Below, one piece after another: positions 22,797 to 34,279 of a DNA stretch of 64,000 nt (position 1 is its first letter; each line of letters begins with the position of its first letter). The notes below the pieces were generated by a model, which ran no database searches, was not told where the DNA came from, and was given only the letters and a program-made list of their open reading frames with translations. Origin of the DNA: Exophiala sp. HKRS030 (taxonomy: Eukaryota; Ascomycota; Eurotiomycetes; Chaetothyriales; Herpotrichiellaceae); assembly GCA_023897205.1 (NCBI GenBank), contig JAHWDD010000001.1, positions 2,418,001-2,482,000 on the forward strand. The letters are read 5' to 3'. The translations under genes and the position numbers were made by a program.

Positions 22797-23907
22797 AACG
22801 GTGTGAGTTGAACAGATTGCCACGTTGCCACGCTGGCTTTTTGTTGGAGACTCGAGAACCACTTACTCCGTACAGAGACAATCGCGAGAGTTGCGTCAAC
22901 AACCGGTCGGTGTCTCTTCCCTAGGAATTGTTGGGTGGATTTGGGTGGACCATGCGTAGGCGTACTCCTTGATAAGTCTGAAGCGAGACAGGAGGAAAGT
23001 CTGAATGTCTTTGATAACAAGAATAACCGGGACTGTGCCGGGACCAGGCCACAAGATATCATGGGCAGAAGGTGGTAGAATGAGCGCAGGTGAAATATGA
23101 CTGGTCAGTTGAGCCAAATCACGTGCACGAATGGATCTGGGCGTTTGAATCAAGCCAAGCCTTTGCAGGGCCTATCCGGGCCTCCCAGGCGCCTTCGGCC
23201 CTTAGCTTACCGCCCAGAGGCTCTGATTTAGTGGCTCGAAACACCCGACATGGGCCTTTAATGGTTGATGGACACCCGCAACAAAGCCTAACTGGACCTA
23301 AATCAAGCTCATCTGGCGTTTCAGCTTGCAGCCTTGCTGTGATTCGTCGATACCCTGGGCCCAGTTTCCCCTGACTCTCTCCACTACTCATCTCACCCGT
23401 GCTCGCCCTTCATATTCCATTTCATCCAACAGCAAGCAGAAACCAGCCACCACATCCATCACTGGCTGATCATCATTGCACTTCGATACGCCTCACTGAC
23501 CCTCTACGCCCTGTGCCCAAGGCCTTCCCGCACCTCCTTGTCGTCAAATCCATATCCCTCGTGTTTCAGAAAACCCCCAAGATTTACATACATTTTGACA
23601 ACAGTGACATCTGACGAGGATCACCTAGTACCATCGACCTACCCCCAAATTCGTCATTCGGCCTGTCAACTTATCCTTCCTTTCATCGAACTTGCATTGG
23701 CATTTCAGGAATTCTAATTCTAACGCTACTTCCTACCTCACCGTCGCTCAGAACTGCCCGTTCATCTCCGATTGAAGAGTTTCTGCGTCTGTCAGCTAGG
23801 CGCTTAAGTATTTTGCACAATCAGGCCAGTCATGTTGCTGGTGGAATAAGGAAAGAGGAGGATCACTGCGACTACAACGAGACATGAGCATCTAGATCAA
23901 TCTCGTC
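22797..23907. promoter_or_regulatory. Divergent intergenic region, zinc-finger gene / STE11
   Basis: 1.1 kb. The 500 bases before STE11 are pyrimidine-rich with few plus-strand ATGs, consistent with a long promoter and leader. No other gene was recognised. Confidence 0.5.
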
Positions 23908-26679
23908 ATGTTGGCCTCCAAGCTACCGTATTCGTCCAGCGTTAGCAACTTGCAGGCGTCAACTCGCAACATTTCCGAAGGCTCGTACAAAACACAAGCC
24001 TCAACCATGGCTCTACAAGATGGTCTTTTCACTTCTCCTACCAACTCGGAATTCTCAGACACTTTCGATGGCCTTGACTCCATTCGAGCATGGGATGAAA
24101 AAAGAGTGGGTGAATGGCTTCACAGTATCCGTTGCGGTCAGTATGAGGCTTTGTTCCGGGCCAACAACTTTACCGGAGAAAGTTTACTGGAATGTGATCA
24201 AAAGATACTGTCTGAGCTAGGCATCAAAAAGATTGGAGACCGCGTCAGAATCAACGTCGCGATAAAGCAATTACGAAACAAATCCTCTTTGATGCGGACC
24301 AAGAGAAACAGAGATTCTCTGGCCATCCTTGACGGCTTTGCTGCGGCAGCGACAACCCCTTCGTCTTCGGATTCCCCTCGCACTCACGGCTCACTCTCTG
24401 GCAACGGGAGTAGTAAACGTTACTCACGCCAACTCGATCCCTCGGCTTTGCAAAATTTCAATTCCGCAGGGACTGGTTTCAAAATTGGGTCAAGACCAAG
24501 TTCACCATTGGCTGAAGTTCAAAGTGCTGGCATTAGAACTCATCATTATGTCAGAAGCCCAATGGAAACTGCAAGAAGTAATCAGAGTACAGGATATTTC
24601 AGTCAACCCACATCCGCAAACACCACCTCAGGCAGACGACCGGAAACACCACAGTTGACCACTCAAACAACAAGAGTTGCTCACCTCAGACAAAACTCGA
24701 GCATCGATGGGCTGACACCTGGCGGTCTACCCCAAGGCTCTCCAGTTATCAAGATCATTCACAATGGAGGTCAGACTAAGGTTGTGAACATCAAATATTG
24801 CCGAACCGCCGACGACGTCACTTCTACCGTTCTGAAGAAATTACTTCTCTCTGAAACACAATTCCGAAACTATTGTTTCTATATCCTCAATGGCCTAGAA
24901 CCTGAGCCTGCAAATTGTCGTCGAGTTTCTGACACAGAGTTGATGAAGATTTGCAACGAATCCACAAGATCTGAGCGGAACAGATTGATCTTGAGGAGGA
25001 TTAATGATGGCCCCCCCGATATTGACGAGATTCGAAAAGCTGCCAAAATCGCTGTTGACGAATCCCAAGTCTTGCACAATACAGCTCTAAGCACGAATAA
25101 CATGCGCAATCAAATCAAACTTCAGAAGTTAACAGGCGAATCCTGGCATCATATCCAAGCACCAATATCCCCTGTCACTACAACAGACCGGACCCGAGGC
25201 GTCACCTTCGGAGATGACTACGACCGACAAGAAGTCCAGCATCTTAGAGTTCCTCCTCAGCAAGATACAAAACTCCGTACATTCTTTGGAGCACGGCCTC
25301 CGAGTGAAATGATTGTGCAGGAACTAACCTCTTATTTCCCTGCCCATCAACGTGAAGACATTGAGAAAACAATGAGAATGTCAATTCGACGCTCGCAGAG
25401 AATGAGTCGTGCAGCAAGTCGGTTGAGTATCATGAGCAATGTCAGTTATGCTTCCAGCATGAAAGATGCGCCACCGGTTCCAAGTATACCCAGCATTGCA
25501 GAATCTTGGCTTACTCAGAGTGGAGCACTTCGACGGTCATCAACGGCAAGACCCCTTTCGGTTATATCCACCAGGTTCAACCTGCCAAATGCAGCTTTCC
25601 GAGATTCTATCGCATCATCGACCCTGCATCCTTTGCAAGAAGAGTCTCCAATAGAGTCCAACAGAAAGTCATATGTTTCTTTCGACAGTGGCTCTGATAG
25701 TGCCAATCAAAGTGAAACTGCAAGAGCAAGTTTCTTCGAAGAAAATCTCGGCAATGAGAATATCAACGAGAGATTGTCCGTCATTGTTGCCGAAGATGGT
25801 GAGGAAGAAGATCATGAATTAACCTCGTTCCTCAGGGGCAATAGCTTTGACAAGAACAATTGGATGAAGGGCGACTTGATCGGAGAGGGTTCCTTTGGTA
25901 GTGTCTATCTAGCTCTACACGCCGTCACTGGTGAGCTCATGGCCGTGAAGCAAGTGGAGCTACCAGATATCGGCATTGGAAGCGATGGAGATAAGAAGAA
26001 GGGCATCATGATTGCTGCTCTCAAACAAGAAATTGAGCTTCTGCAGGGCTTCCGACATCCACACATTGTCCAATATCTCGGAACCTCGTCAGATGAAACC
26101 CATTTGAATATTTTCCTCGAATACGTTGCTGGCGGTTCTATTGCAGGCATGTTGAAACAGTACAACACGTTCCAAGAGCCGTTGGTCCGCAATTTCACTC
26201 GACAGATTCTCGAGGGACTGTCTTACTTACACTCTCGGAATATCATCCACCGCGACATCAAAGGAGCCAACATCTTGGTGGACAATCGAGGAGCCGTGAA
26301 GATTTCGGATTTTGGTGTCTCAAAGAAACAAGGCTTTAATGGCATCACTGGAGGTCCAGGCACACGTACTTCTCTCCAAGGTAGCGTGTTCTGGATGGCA
26401 CCAGAGGTTGTTCGTCAAAGTGGACAATCCATCAAATCTGACATATGGTCAGTTGGTTGTTTGATTGTGGAGATGTTTACAGGGTCAAGACCTTTCCCTT
26501 CCATGACCACTTTGCAAACTTTGTTTGCTGTGGGAAGTAACAACGAGAAACCCACGATTCCTGAGAATATTTCAGATGATGCTGTTCGGTTCTTGAACAG
26601 AACTTTTGAGGCCGACCATGAGAAGAGACCTGGCGCGGATGAATTGTTGAAAGAGAAGTTTTGTTTGCCTATAGCTTGA
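23908..26679 (+). CDS. STE11: MAP kinase kinase kinase Ste11, 923 aa
   Basis: Top kinase of the mating/filamentation (and HOG branch) MAPK cascade; it phosphorylates the MAPKK Ste7 type. A SAM domain lies at about 61-128 (WDEKRVGEWL to GIKKIGDRVRI) and a Ras-association-like domain at about 278-370 (VIKIIHNGG to LILRRI). A long serine-rich linker follows, then the kinase domain at about 652-920. Kinase motifs are GEGSFGSVY (P-loop), VAVK-type MAVKQV, HRDIKGANIL (catalytic loop), DFGVSK, APE (MAPEVV) and the C-terminal AD-EKRP motif. Single exon and intact. The first ATG at 23908 has a weak context (GTCATGT). The in-frame ATG at 24007 has a strong one (ACCATGG) and would remove 33 residues before the SAM domain, so the start is uncertain. 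Confidence 0.95.
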   Translation: MLASKLPYSSSVSNLQASTRNISEGSYKTQASTMALQDGLFTSPTNSEFSDTFDGLDSIRAWDEKRVGEWLHSIRCGQYEALFRANNFTGESLLECDQKILSELGIKKIGDRVRINVAIKQLRNKSSLMRTKRNRDSLAILDGFAAAATTPSSSDSPRTHGSLSGNGSSKRYSRQLDPSALQNFNSAGTGFKIGSRPSSPLAEVQSAGIRTHHYVRSPMETARSNQSTGYFSQPTSANTTSGRRPETPQLTTQTTRVAHLRQNSSIDGLTPGGLPQGSPVIKIIHNGGQTKVVNIKYCRTADDVTSTVLKKLLLSETQFRNYCFYILNGLEPEPANCRRVSDTELMKICNESTRSERNRLILRRINDGPPDIDEIRKAAKIAVDESQVLHNTALSTNNMRNQIKLQKLTGESWHHIQAPISPVTTTDRTRGVTFGDDYDRQEVQHLRVPPQQDTKLRTFFGARPPSEMIVQELTSYFPAHQREDIEKTMRMSIRRSQRMSRAASRLSIMSNVSYASSMKDAPPVPSIPSIAESWLTQSGALRRSSTARPLSVISTRFNLPNAAFRDSIASSTLHPLQEESPIESNRKSYVSFDSGSDSANQSETARASFFEENLGNENINERLSVIVAEDGEEEDHELTSFLRGNSFDKNNWMKGDLIGEGSFGSVYLALHAVTGELMAVKQVELPDIGIGSDGDKKKGIMIAALKQEIELLQGFRHPHIVQYLGTSSDETHLNIFLEYVAGGSIAGMLKQYNTFQEPLVRNFTRQILEGLSYLHSRNIIHRDIKGANILVDNRGAVKISDFGVSKKQGFNGITGGPGTRTSLQGSVFWMAPEVVRQSGQSIKSDIWSVGCLIVEMFTGSRPFPSMTTLQTLFAVGSNNEKPTIPENISDDAVRFLNRTFEADHEKRPGADELLKEKFCLPIA

Positions 26680-27196
26680 GTGTATGTTTAAGTCGATTGT
26701 GAATGAGGGTTTCTGGGAGATTTTGGGGTGGTAATGATTCAGGAGTGATGTGGCTGATCAGATCGGGTCAAAATTGTATCAGTGGACAGTTTACAAGATA
26801 GTATGGTACCACGAATGATGGAAGATCGGATTGTCTGTGTTGACGGCTTCTTGTTCTATTTGCTAACCAGGTCGTTGTGACTGTTGCCCTGACGCAAGTG
26901 TCCTATACCGACTACTCATGCAACAGAGACCCGCATACAATGATTGGCTGACCTTCCACTGTAATTTTACTCATATCATGTTAAAGGGTAAACGAGACCA
27001 GGTACATGAATAGCCAGATAAACTGGCATGGAAATTGCTTCAGAGTATCACACGAACGACATCACACCTCGATGGACTAGGCTGTCTCTCCATCGTCAAC
27101 GAGAGTGGCAAGCCTATCTATCCATCAACATCGAGAGCGGATGAGAATTTTTGGGTTCGCCCATTATTCAAGTGGTGCTACTCTGTCACGCTCTGC
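26680..27196. other. Intergenic region with one copy of a diverged short repeat
   Basis: Downstream of STE11. It contains a 27-base segment (27086-27112) matching 28979-29005 at 24 of 27 positions. No gene was recognised. Confidence 0.5.
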
Positions 27197-27900
27197 CTAT
27201 AATGCGAAGAGGGGAAGGAGTATAGAGTATTTGATTTTTCTTTGGATGAGAATTATCCTAACTTTTGAATATGTGCTCCCATAGGCCTTGCCAATCAGAT
27301 TCAGATAGGAGAGGGCTTCTTGTCGACTGAGATATTCTTCAAACGCATATCGAGCTTCATGCCCTCCCGAGAATGGGATATCATCGTCTTTGGGCCGCTT
27401 TGCGTTACCATCGACACGGCGGCTAGGTGTATCCGGGACGCTCATGACTTTCATGTCAATAGGATCCCTCTTGATGTTCTAAAATTCGGAGTGTCGATTT
27501 CGTCGTCAAAGAACTTGGGTTGCCAAACTGGTGATAAGGCCCGGCATGACTTTTCGAATGTTGTTCTGAAGTTGCCGAGAGTTGGACGTGTGATTTGTGG
27601 CGAACGTGACGAGCTCAATATCATGTATGTCCTTGGCCGAGTCGAGGGATTTGAGCCCCGGCTTGCTTGCCCATGGCCTTTGATGCGGGTGGATCTATGT
27701 TAGGAACAGCCCTCAACATGGCAACGCTTTTGTTGATTCAGACCACTGGAGGTGATGGCATAAGAGCCAATCAAGACCATAGGTTCGGACTTCTCGTTGA
27801 ACTCGTCCTATTCCCGTAACTCGGCCTTTTCTTCTGGCGATAACTTAGACTGATCTAATTTACTGCTGATTTGTCGAGCCTGTACAATGGCATACAGCAG
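27197..27900 (-). pseudogene. Decayed coding remnant, family unknown
   Basis: Two coding-like stretches on the minus strand lie in different frames. The upstream one (about 27900-27740) reads LLYAIVQARQISSKLDQ and SPEEKAELRE, then an in-frame TAG, then DEFNEKSEPMVLIGSYAI. The second (27454-27270) reads DIPFSGGHEARYAFEEYL and SRQEALSYLNLIGKAYGS. Composition is protein-like (amphipathic, charged), but frames change and stops intervene between them, and no complete gene model was found. The TAG replaces a position where TGG would be a single transition. I do not recognise the family. It could also be an unannotated multi-exon gene. Confidence 0.3.
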
Positions 27901-28026
27901 TACTTGCTATACGCTCATCGACGCAGCCTGCCGACCATCAAGAATGCCTCCATGGATGTAGCCATCACATCCAACCCATCACCAGTAAGATCAATATGAC
28001 CTTGTCCACGGCCCAGACTCGTCCAT

Positions 28027-28191
28027 CTACTTCTGCTGTCCGGCATTCCCCGACTGCTGCTGCTGCTGCGACCCCTGGCCACTGGCAGCGGCGGGCTTCG
28101 GCACAGCTGGCTTGAACTTCTCCGCTTCCCTGCGACGAATGTAATCGTTCTCCAAGGCCTTCTCACGCTCGTTGAACTTGGGCAGATCCAT
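28027..28191 (-). CDS. Small F1-ATPase-inhibitor-like (IF1/IATP-like) protein, 54 aa
   Basis: A 54-codon gene with a good start context (GACAATGG). The N-terminal half, FNEREKALENDYIRRREAEK, follows the pattern of the IATP inhibitory helix (F--RE-A-E--YIR-RE-EK), which in mitochondria inserts into F1-ATPase and blocks ATP hydrolysis at low pH. The C-terminal half is low complexity (proline/alanine, then five glutamines) rather than the usual coiled coil. No mitochondrial presequence is visible, unlike classical IF1, so either import differs, an upstream exon is missed, or the protein acts elsewhere. The similarity rests on a short helix. A generic charged helix is the alternative. Confidence 0.5.
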   Translation of the reverse strand: MDLPKFNEREKALENDYIRRREAEKFKPAVPKPAAASGQGSQQQQQSGNAGQQK

Positions 28192-29250
28192 TGTCGAATT
28201 CGCGTGTATGACGATGGCGAGCGATAAGAATCCTCTCTCTGATGGAAAAAATAGACAGGATTGATGCGACGATGAAGAAACAGAGAATTCTGTGGTCAGG
28301 TCGGGAAGTCAAAAGGTCATAAAGAGGAGAAGAAAGATTGGAAGCAGGCAGACAGGCAAGAAGGTGGTGGCGTGGCGGTAGGAAAAGCAGGTTTTGGAGA
28401 CCCTGGAAATCCTCTTCTCATTCGCGGATTAAATAACTAGTGCACCGAGATGTCATGTGGACAATCCCGGAACCTGTTGATTGGTATTTGTATAGAAAAA
28501 ATACAATATACAAGAGTTGTGTTTTGCATGGAGATGAAGAATGATGATTATGCCGATGCTCTTGGGAATTTACATAGACAATGTTTCAATGTGGAATTCC
28601 AGATGTCGAATTGTTCAGACCAGTTATTCGGATTTAGCAAGAGTCATAAGATATGACACGATTCAGAACAATCACAACGATGAGACAAGCACTGGAATAT
28701 AAACAGTCATGGTTACGAAATAATCCCATGGTTGGTTGACACCAGTCATCATTGTGAGACACTCGATTTCCATCTTACCGTCATGGTTCTAAGACCAAGC
28801 ATTTGCTGAACCAAGAGTAATGAGGACATGGCACTGAGATTTAACCGTACGATAACTTGGTGATGGCAACTAGAGGACAAGCTCAGCAATACTAGGAATC
28901 CTGGCGTTGGGAAATCATTGTTCTCGTGAAGGAATGAATCGACCGTAGATGATACCTCGGTAGGCGTCGGAGGCAGGCCTCTCCATCGTTAATGAGAGTC
29001 GCAAGGGATCTACCAAACTCGATAGGGAGTAACACTCCAAGGGGGAGGAGATTGTATCATAAACAGGACAGGTAGTCTTCGAGGACACATGGTAATTCTT
29101 GTTAAGCACATTGATTTAGAGATACAAACTCTGTCCAATGTATCTATGTAGATGACAGTAATGTCAAGTCTGCTCTCTATTCATACAGATAGGCAGAGTT
29201 CCTGCGCAGATACATGTCTTCAACCAAATCCCCCTTGATTCCATCTACCA
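28192..29250. other. Intergenic region, second copy of a diverged short repeat
   Basis: The left part is the promoter/leader of the small IF1-like gene. 28979-29005 resembles 27086-27112. A 64-codon minus-strand frame (28915-29109) spans the repeat, but no family was recognised. Confidence 0.5.
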
Positions 29251-31291
29251 TCATACAATCGGTGCGGTTTCTCGCTTCAACCACCTTGTAGTCCTTTCAT
29301 CCTTCTCGAAAAAGCCGCTTGTCTTCTCCCAGATTTCTTTGTGATAATCATCAAGCCACTGGATCTCCTCCTTATCCAATAGCGATGGATCTATCAATTT
29401 TCGACACATTGGAACCAAGGTCACATGCTCGAATCCGATCCATGGTTTATCGCCGAATTTGTGATTCGTCTTTGCTTCTCTAGCCATAATCATATTTTCA
29501 ATGCGAATGCCGAAACTTCCATCTTCATAGTATCCTGGTTCATCAGATATCACATTTCCTATGCTCAACGACACCTCGGAATATGCGGCACGTGTACCGA
29601 TACCAATAGGACCTTCATGAACATTGAGGAAGGATCCGACACCATGACCGGTACCATGTCTGTAATCCAAACCTTCACGCCATAAATGTTGTCTGGCAAA
29701 AGCGTCAATCGCGAAGCCAGTTGTGCCTTTGGGGAAAACGACCCTGTCGAGGCCAATCACGCCTTTCAGAACAAGAGTGTATGCTTTGATTTCCATATCA
29801 CTGGGTTTCGTGAAATGCAGAGTTCTCGTCGTATCCGTTGTGCCATCAAGATATTGTGCGCCTGAATCACACAGATAAACCGCTTTGGGGTCGATGATGG
29901 AACAATTTCCACGCTCGGGAGAATAATGAATAATTGCAGCATTCGGACCAGTAGAAGAAATTGTCGGAAAAGAAAGGCCTTTGAAATGGTCGCCTCTGGA
30001 ACGGATTTCCTCCAGCTTATCCGCCCCTTGAACCTCATCGATTTGAGATCCTTTTTGGACAAGTTCCTCCTCTAACCAAGCAAAATATTCGATCAGTGCA
30101 GCCCCATCTCGAATATGACATTGTCGCATGCCTTCCAGTTCAGTCGAATTTTTGATTGCTTTAGCATCAGCAACAGGACTGCGTGATTCTTCTACTTTGT
30201 CTTCACCACCCAGACCAAGACTTAGAGCCCATGATGATTTGTTTGAAAGTAAGAGCTTATGGTTGTGGGATTTCGAAGTATCCTCTCCTGTTTCATCTAT
30301 TGCTGCCTGTGCAATTGCAGAGAGATCAGAGAACAAGGCGTCGTAAGGTTTGATCTGGACTTGATCGCCAAGAAATTCCTCAACATCTCGGCCAACCTTG
30401 GAGGAATCGATGTATAAAGTTGCCGAGTTTGGTGTTACAGCTGCATAGGAGAAGAAGACGGGATTGTAAGGGATATCGCTACCACGAAGATTGAATAGCC
30501 AGGCCCCTTCATCAAGCATAGATACCACCATTCCCACTGCCTTCTTCTTCTTGAGTTCCTTTCGGAGATCATCCAATTTTTCAGTGAATGATTTGCCGGC
30601 ATATTTGTCTGAGAGTACGATAACGGGCTCGGCGGGTCTGGCTGGTCTGTCGGTCCAGATGGAATCTACCAGATTTTCCGAAACCCCAACGAGTGTAGCA
30701 TGTGATTTCTTTTTCAGTGTGTCGCTCAATTTACGAGCATCAGAAGCGGTGATGACAGTTGGGTCGACACCAACAACCTTGCCACCTTCGGCTTGTTCTG
30801 TAGTCCTAACCTCAGCTCAGTTTTTGTGTTGTCTATCGATTGATCGAAACCTACCACTCCTGCCATGTCGGGACATCTTCCAAGCCTTGCTTCAATAAAG
30901 ACCAATTGTGATCAAGTTGCTTAGCAGCTTGGTTGAAATAACGACCGTCAGTGGCCAATGCCGCCTTCTCAAGGGTAATTACAGCAGTTCCTGCCGATCC
31001 ACTGAAGCCAGAAATATACTCTCTCCTCGCATCACAGGGTGCAATGTATTCTGATTGGTGACTATCTTCTGAAGGAATAATATAGACATCCAAATCATGT
31101 TTTCGCATGAGGTGACGTAACTGCGATAACCTCTTCGTAGTGTCCACGGTTTCCATGTCGAGGCTTTGTAGAGAACTGGAGAAAGAGAAGGATCGAACCG
31201 AGTGAGGATAGGAAGGGTATACAGTGGTATCCAGGCTTTGAGGCGATGGCCGTCGGAATAGGGATCGTAGTCGAAGCAGTGAGCGGCGCAT
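29251..31291 (-). CDS. ampp: Xaa-Pro aminopeptidase P, 663 aa
   Basis: Metalloaminopeptidase releasing N-terminal residues before proline; M24B family, two Mn ions. Exons are 31291-30855 and 30805-29251; the 49-base intron splits a Trp codon and the total of 1992 bases is in frame. Conserved N-terminal domain: [20 protein letters not shown] and [10 protein letters not shown], then [14 protein letters not shown]. Catalytic domain ligands: Asp in LCDSGAQY and DGTTDTTRT, His in [17 protein letters not shown], Glu in EPGYYEDG and IRIEN. The N-terminus [14 protein letters not shown] is basic and amphipathic like a mitochondrial presequence. An internal Met at [10 protein letters not shown] gives the length of the cytosolic enzyme, so two forms are plausible. 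Upstream in-frame codons before 31291 begin only with TTG. Confidence 0.93.
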
Positions 31292-32251
31292 CGACGGAGA
31301 CGACAATGATGTATGATCAACGAAGGGAAGTAGTATCTGGAATTGAAGGATTGTTGATTGTCAAGAATGCGCAGTGTGGCTTTGATTGGTGGATATGGGG
31401 ATTCAGAATCGAGTAAAGTTGATAGCCGACAAGAAGCGTGGGTGTAGGAGTCGGTGCCCGGAGAAGATTGTGGAGGCTTGAAGGTAGCGATGATCCTTGA
31501 TCAGGTACCTTTCCATATTAGTGATAGTGAGAAGATACAATCGGATACTTGGGCGTCTAGTCGTCGTCGATTTACCCAATTGGGACATCTACCCGGGCTT
31601 TAAAAGAAGGAAGGCGCTGCAATTTGTGCGACCGCTTCATTAATCCTCGATGGTTCAAGCTATCATGATCTGCGTTGGTATATTTGATTCACTGCACAAA
31701 GAATCTTAACGAATTCAGTAGGGACAGGGATATTCCTTGGGTGGTCATAATCGTCGATATGTCGTCCACCTGGCATAGTCCCAAGACCTCCTACGTCCGA
31801 CGTTGACAGTGTTATCGGCCACGTCTGCAAACTGTGAGGATTCTAATGTGACTATATTGAGCCTTGATACACATGCATAGACGACACATCACATTAACAA
31901 TTATATGTTTCTATTCTATCCCTGAAATTCCAATCTGTATACGCTGGGAGGCAAACTCGGGAGTCCTTTTGGGCATACGCGCCACGCTCTTCCTATGCTT
32001 ACTTTCGAGTAGAGAGGGATGGTCTTTTGGTTCCTCTCTTGTTTGTTTATCATGAAATAGCATACGATGTTTTACAGGCTAGAGGTGGCGCAGCATTTTA
32101 TTTTAGAGCCTATCATCTCATCTTGGTGTCTAATCCTTGTGCTCATAGGCTTCTGTGACCTTTTGCTGTTCGTGCTTCATAAATCATCTCGATAGGAAGA
32201 ACTCATCGACCCAGAGTCATCGAACCTCATGCAATGTCGTCTCGAGGTTCA
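31292..32251. other. Intergenic region, no gene recognised
   Basis: Promoter side of aminopeptidase P and 3' side of the chromatin gene. Small plus-strand frames (31864-32055, 32155-32355) have no motifs; the latter overlaps the end of the minus-strand gene. Confidence 0.5.
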
Positions 32252-34279
32252 TCATGAAACGTTCATTGGCAGCGGAGGCGAACGCACGGAGATTTCTTGT
32301 GGTGGAGAAAGTGGTGCTTGGACAGGAGTTCCGATATCTGGAATCACTGGTTTGATACCATTAAGTCCATAACCTGAAGCAATGCCGCTGAGTGGCTTCT
32401 GATTATCACCCAGACCAAAGGAGCGAGGAGCAACATCTATCGTATCCGCGATAGGTCCTTCAGTCGCTATAGGTGATTGTTTGATGGTTTGTGCTGCAAG
32501 GGTATTGCCGTTGAGGGTTCCGCCATAATTTAATGACGGTGTTGGTAATCGATCTTCTTGTGGTGATGACGGTGATTGCCTCGTCTCAGAACCTTGGTCA
32601 TTGCCTTTTCGATACCTTAACTGAACAACTAGACTGTCTTGGGTATTTTCGTCGTCGGCAAGCTCTTCATGATCGAGGATCTCATCGCTCATCTCCTCGT
32701 CATCATCATCTTCAAGATCTGGTTCAGATTCATCGGCTTCATCTTCATTTCCACTCCATTCTTTCCCCGAAGATTCATTGTCCTCGCTCTCCGAATCTGA
32801 ACCCTGATCAGGTCGCATCCTGGTAGGTTTTACAGGTCGTCCTGACCGAGATAGTCTTGAGCCTTTACCGGTAGGGACAGTGGTTGGCATGTCCTCGCTT
32901 GTCTCTGTGAAGTGGCCATCGCCAGCGATTCGTTCCAGATCTTTTCGTTGATCGATGAGCATACTCTCACCATACACGCCTCCAAGCCTGGATTTGACTT
33001 GCCTACCACTAGCGGTCACAGTTGGGCCGACTTCAAGAGGAGTAATGAAGCCAGAATTCCTGGTCGACCTCCCGCTAGATGGATCATCCGAATCAAAGTC
33101 ATCGTCTGAAAAGTTATACCTCATTCTCTTGCCTCTAGTGCGACCTTCATATAAGGAGAAGCCAGGTTCGGGACGGGTGAAGGCGGCTTTGCGGGCAAGA
33201 CGATAATCACGTCGTTTTCGCTTCTGTAGAAGAATTAGCGTTTGTAGGGCAAGACTGTAGACGCTTTGAGATACCTCCTCTCCAGCTTCAAATCTGGGAA
33301 TGGCCGATCTCAACTTATCACTATTGAGTTTCGCGTTCTGGGTATGCTCCTCACTAAATTTATCGGCAAGGGCGGTGACCTCTGGGATTGAACCGGCGAC
33401 ACTAAACCAAGTATTTGTTTTGGATGTTTTTCCATCATTTTCACGGTAAACACGAAAGTGAGAGTCCTCAAGTCCCTCAATAAGCCAGTATTTGCGACGA
33501 TATTGATCCGAAAACCATGGCTGCACACTACGTGGTTGGTTTCGATCGTCGTCTTTTCGTGTTTGTTTGTAGGAATCTTTTATAAGTGTCTGAACCGTTT
33601 CGGATTGGTTCAAGGACCAGAGGACGAGGGCTTTCAAGAGATTTAACTATATCTGAGTCAGAACATGGCGCTAAGATTGGTTTTCACGGTTTGTATACCC
33701 TTTCTTCTGGAGTCATAGTGTTAAAATTCTTTCCACCATGTATGGGATTGATTCCATTCCACACGCTCAACCATTGATGCTGATTTGTAGAGATTGCGTC
33801 CTCGAGTGCCCGTCCATGATGACCGCGTCTGGAAATGTGTCAGTAACGATGACGGTTGTGCAACATACGACCGAAACCGAGGCCGTTAGTTGAGCGGCAA
33901 AGAGATACTAACTCGACGTCTTTCTTCCGATTCAGAACCAAGCTGAGCAATGCACAAAGAAGTCTTTCGGCGTGTTCGTCCGGTAATTCGCCCCCAATAC
34001 CTCTTTCAATGTCTTGTGGTCCGTAATGCGGTAGAGATCTCGGAAACGCGTCGTTAAATCGACTTCTGAACATGACAATGAACGCGATCGCCTCATTGTC
34101 GGCCAAGGTGTACTCGTGAGGGGAGAGGGGGCTCGTTTCGGCGGTTCAGGAGTTGACTCTGACTTGGGTGCAGGCTTGAAATAGCGGCCCAATCCTGTGG
34201 GTTTGGCCATTTTTAATTCCATTTCCTCATCGTCGGAAGATGGGGCTGAAGATAAAGCAGAAGAATCAGAGTCGGCCAT
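32252..34279 (-). CDS. DDT/WHIM-like chromatin-associated protein, about 630 aa (one frame break)
   Basis: Predicted exons are 34279-33913, 33828-33699 and 33646-32252; with one added base at 34120-34123 the total of 1893 bases is in frame. N-terminus: an acidic, serine-rich MADSDSSALSSAPSSDDEE, then HEYTLADNEAIAFIVMFRSR and a helical DDT-like region. A WHIM-like segment follows (RLNLLKALVLWSLNQSE, with SVQPWFSDQYRRKYWLIEG and FRVYRE). The C-terminal half is acidic and disordered with RSTRNS and RSGRPVKPTR basic patches. The organisation resembles fungal accessory proteins of ISWI/INO80-type remodelers, so nuclear chromatin binding is inferred. Both introns are phase-consistent. Without the extra base the first exon terminates early. 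Confidence 0.7.
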
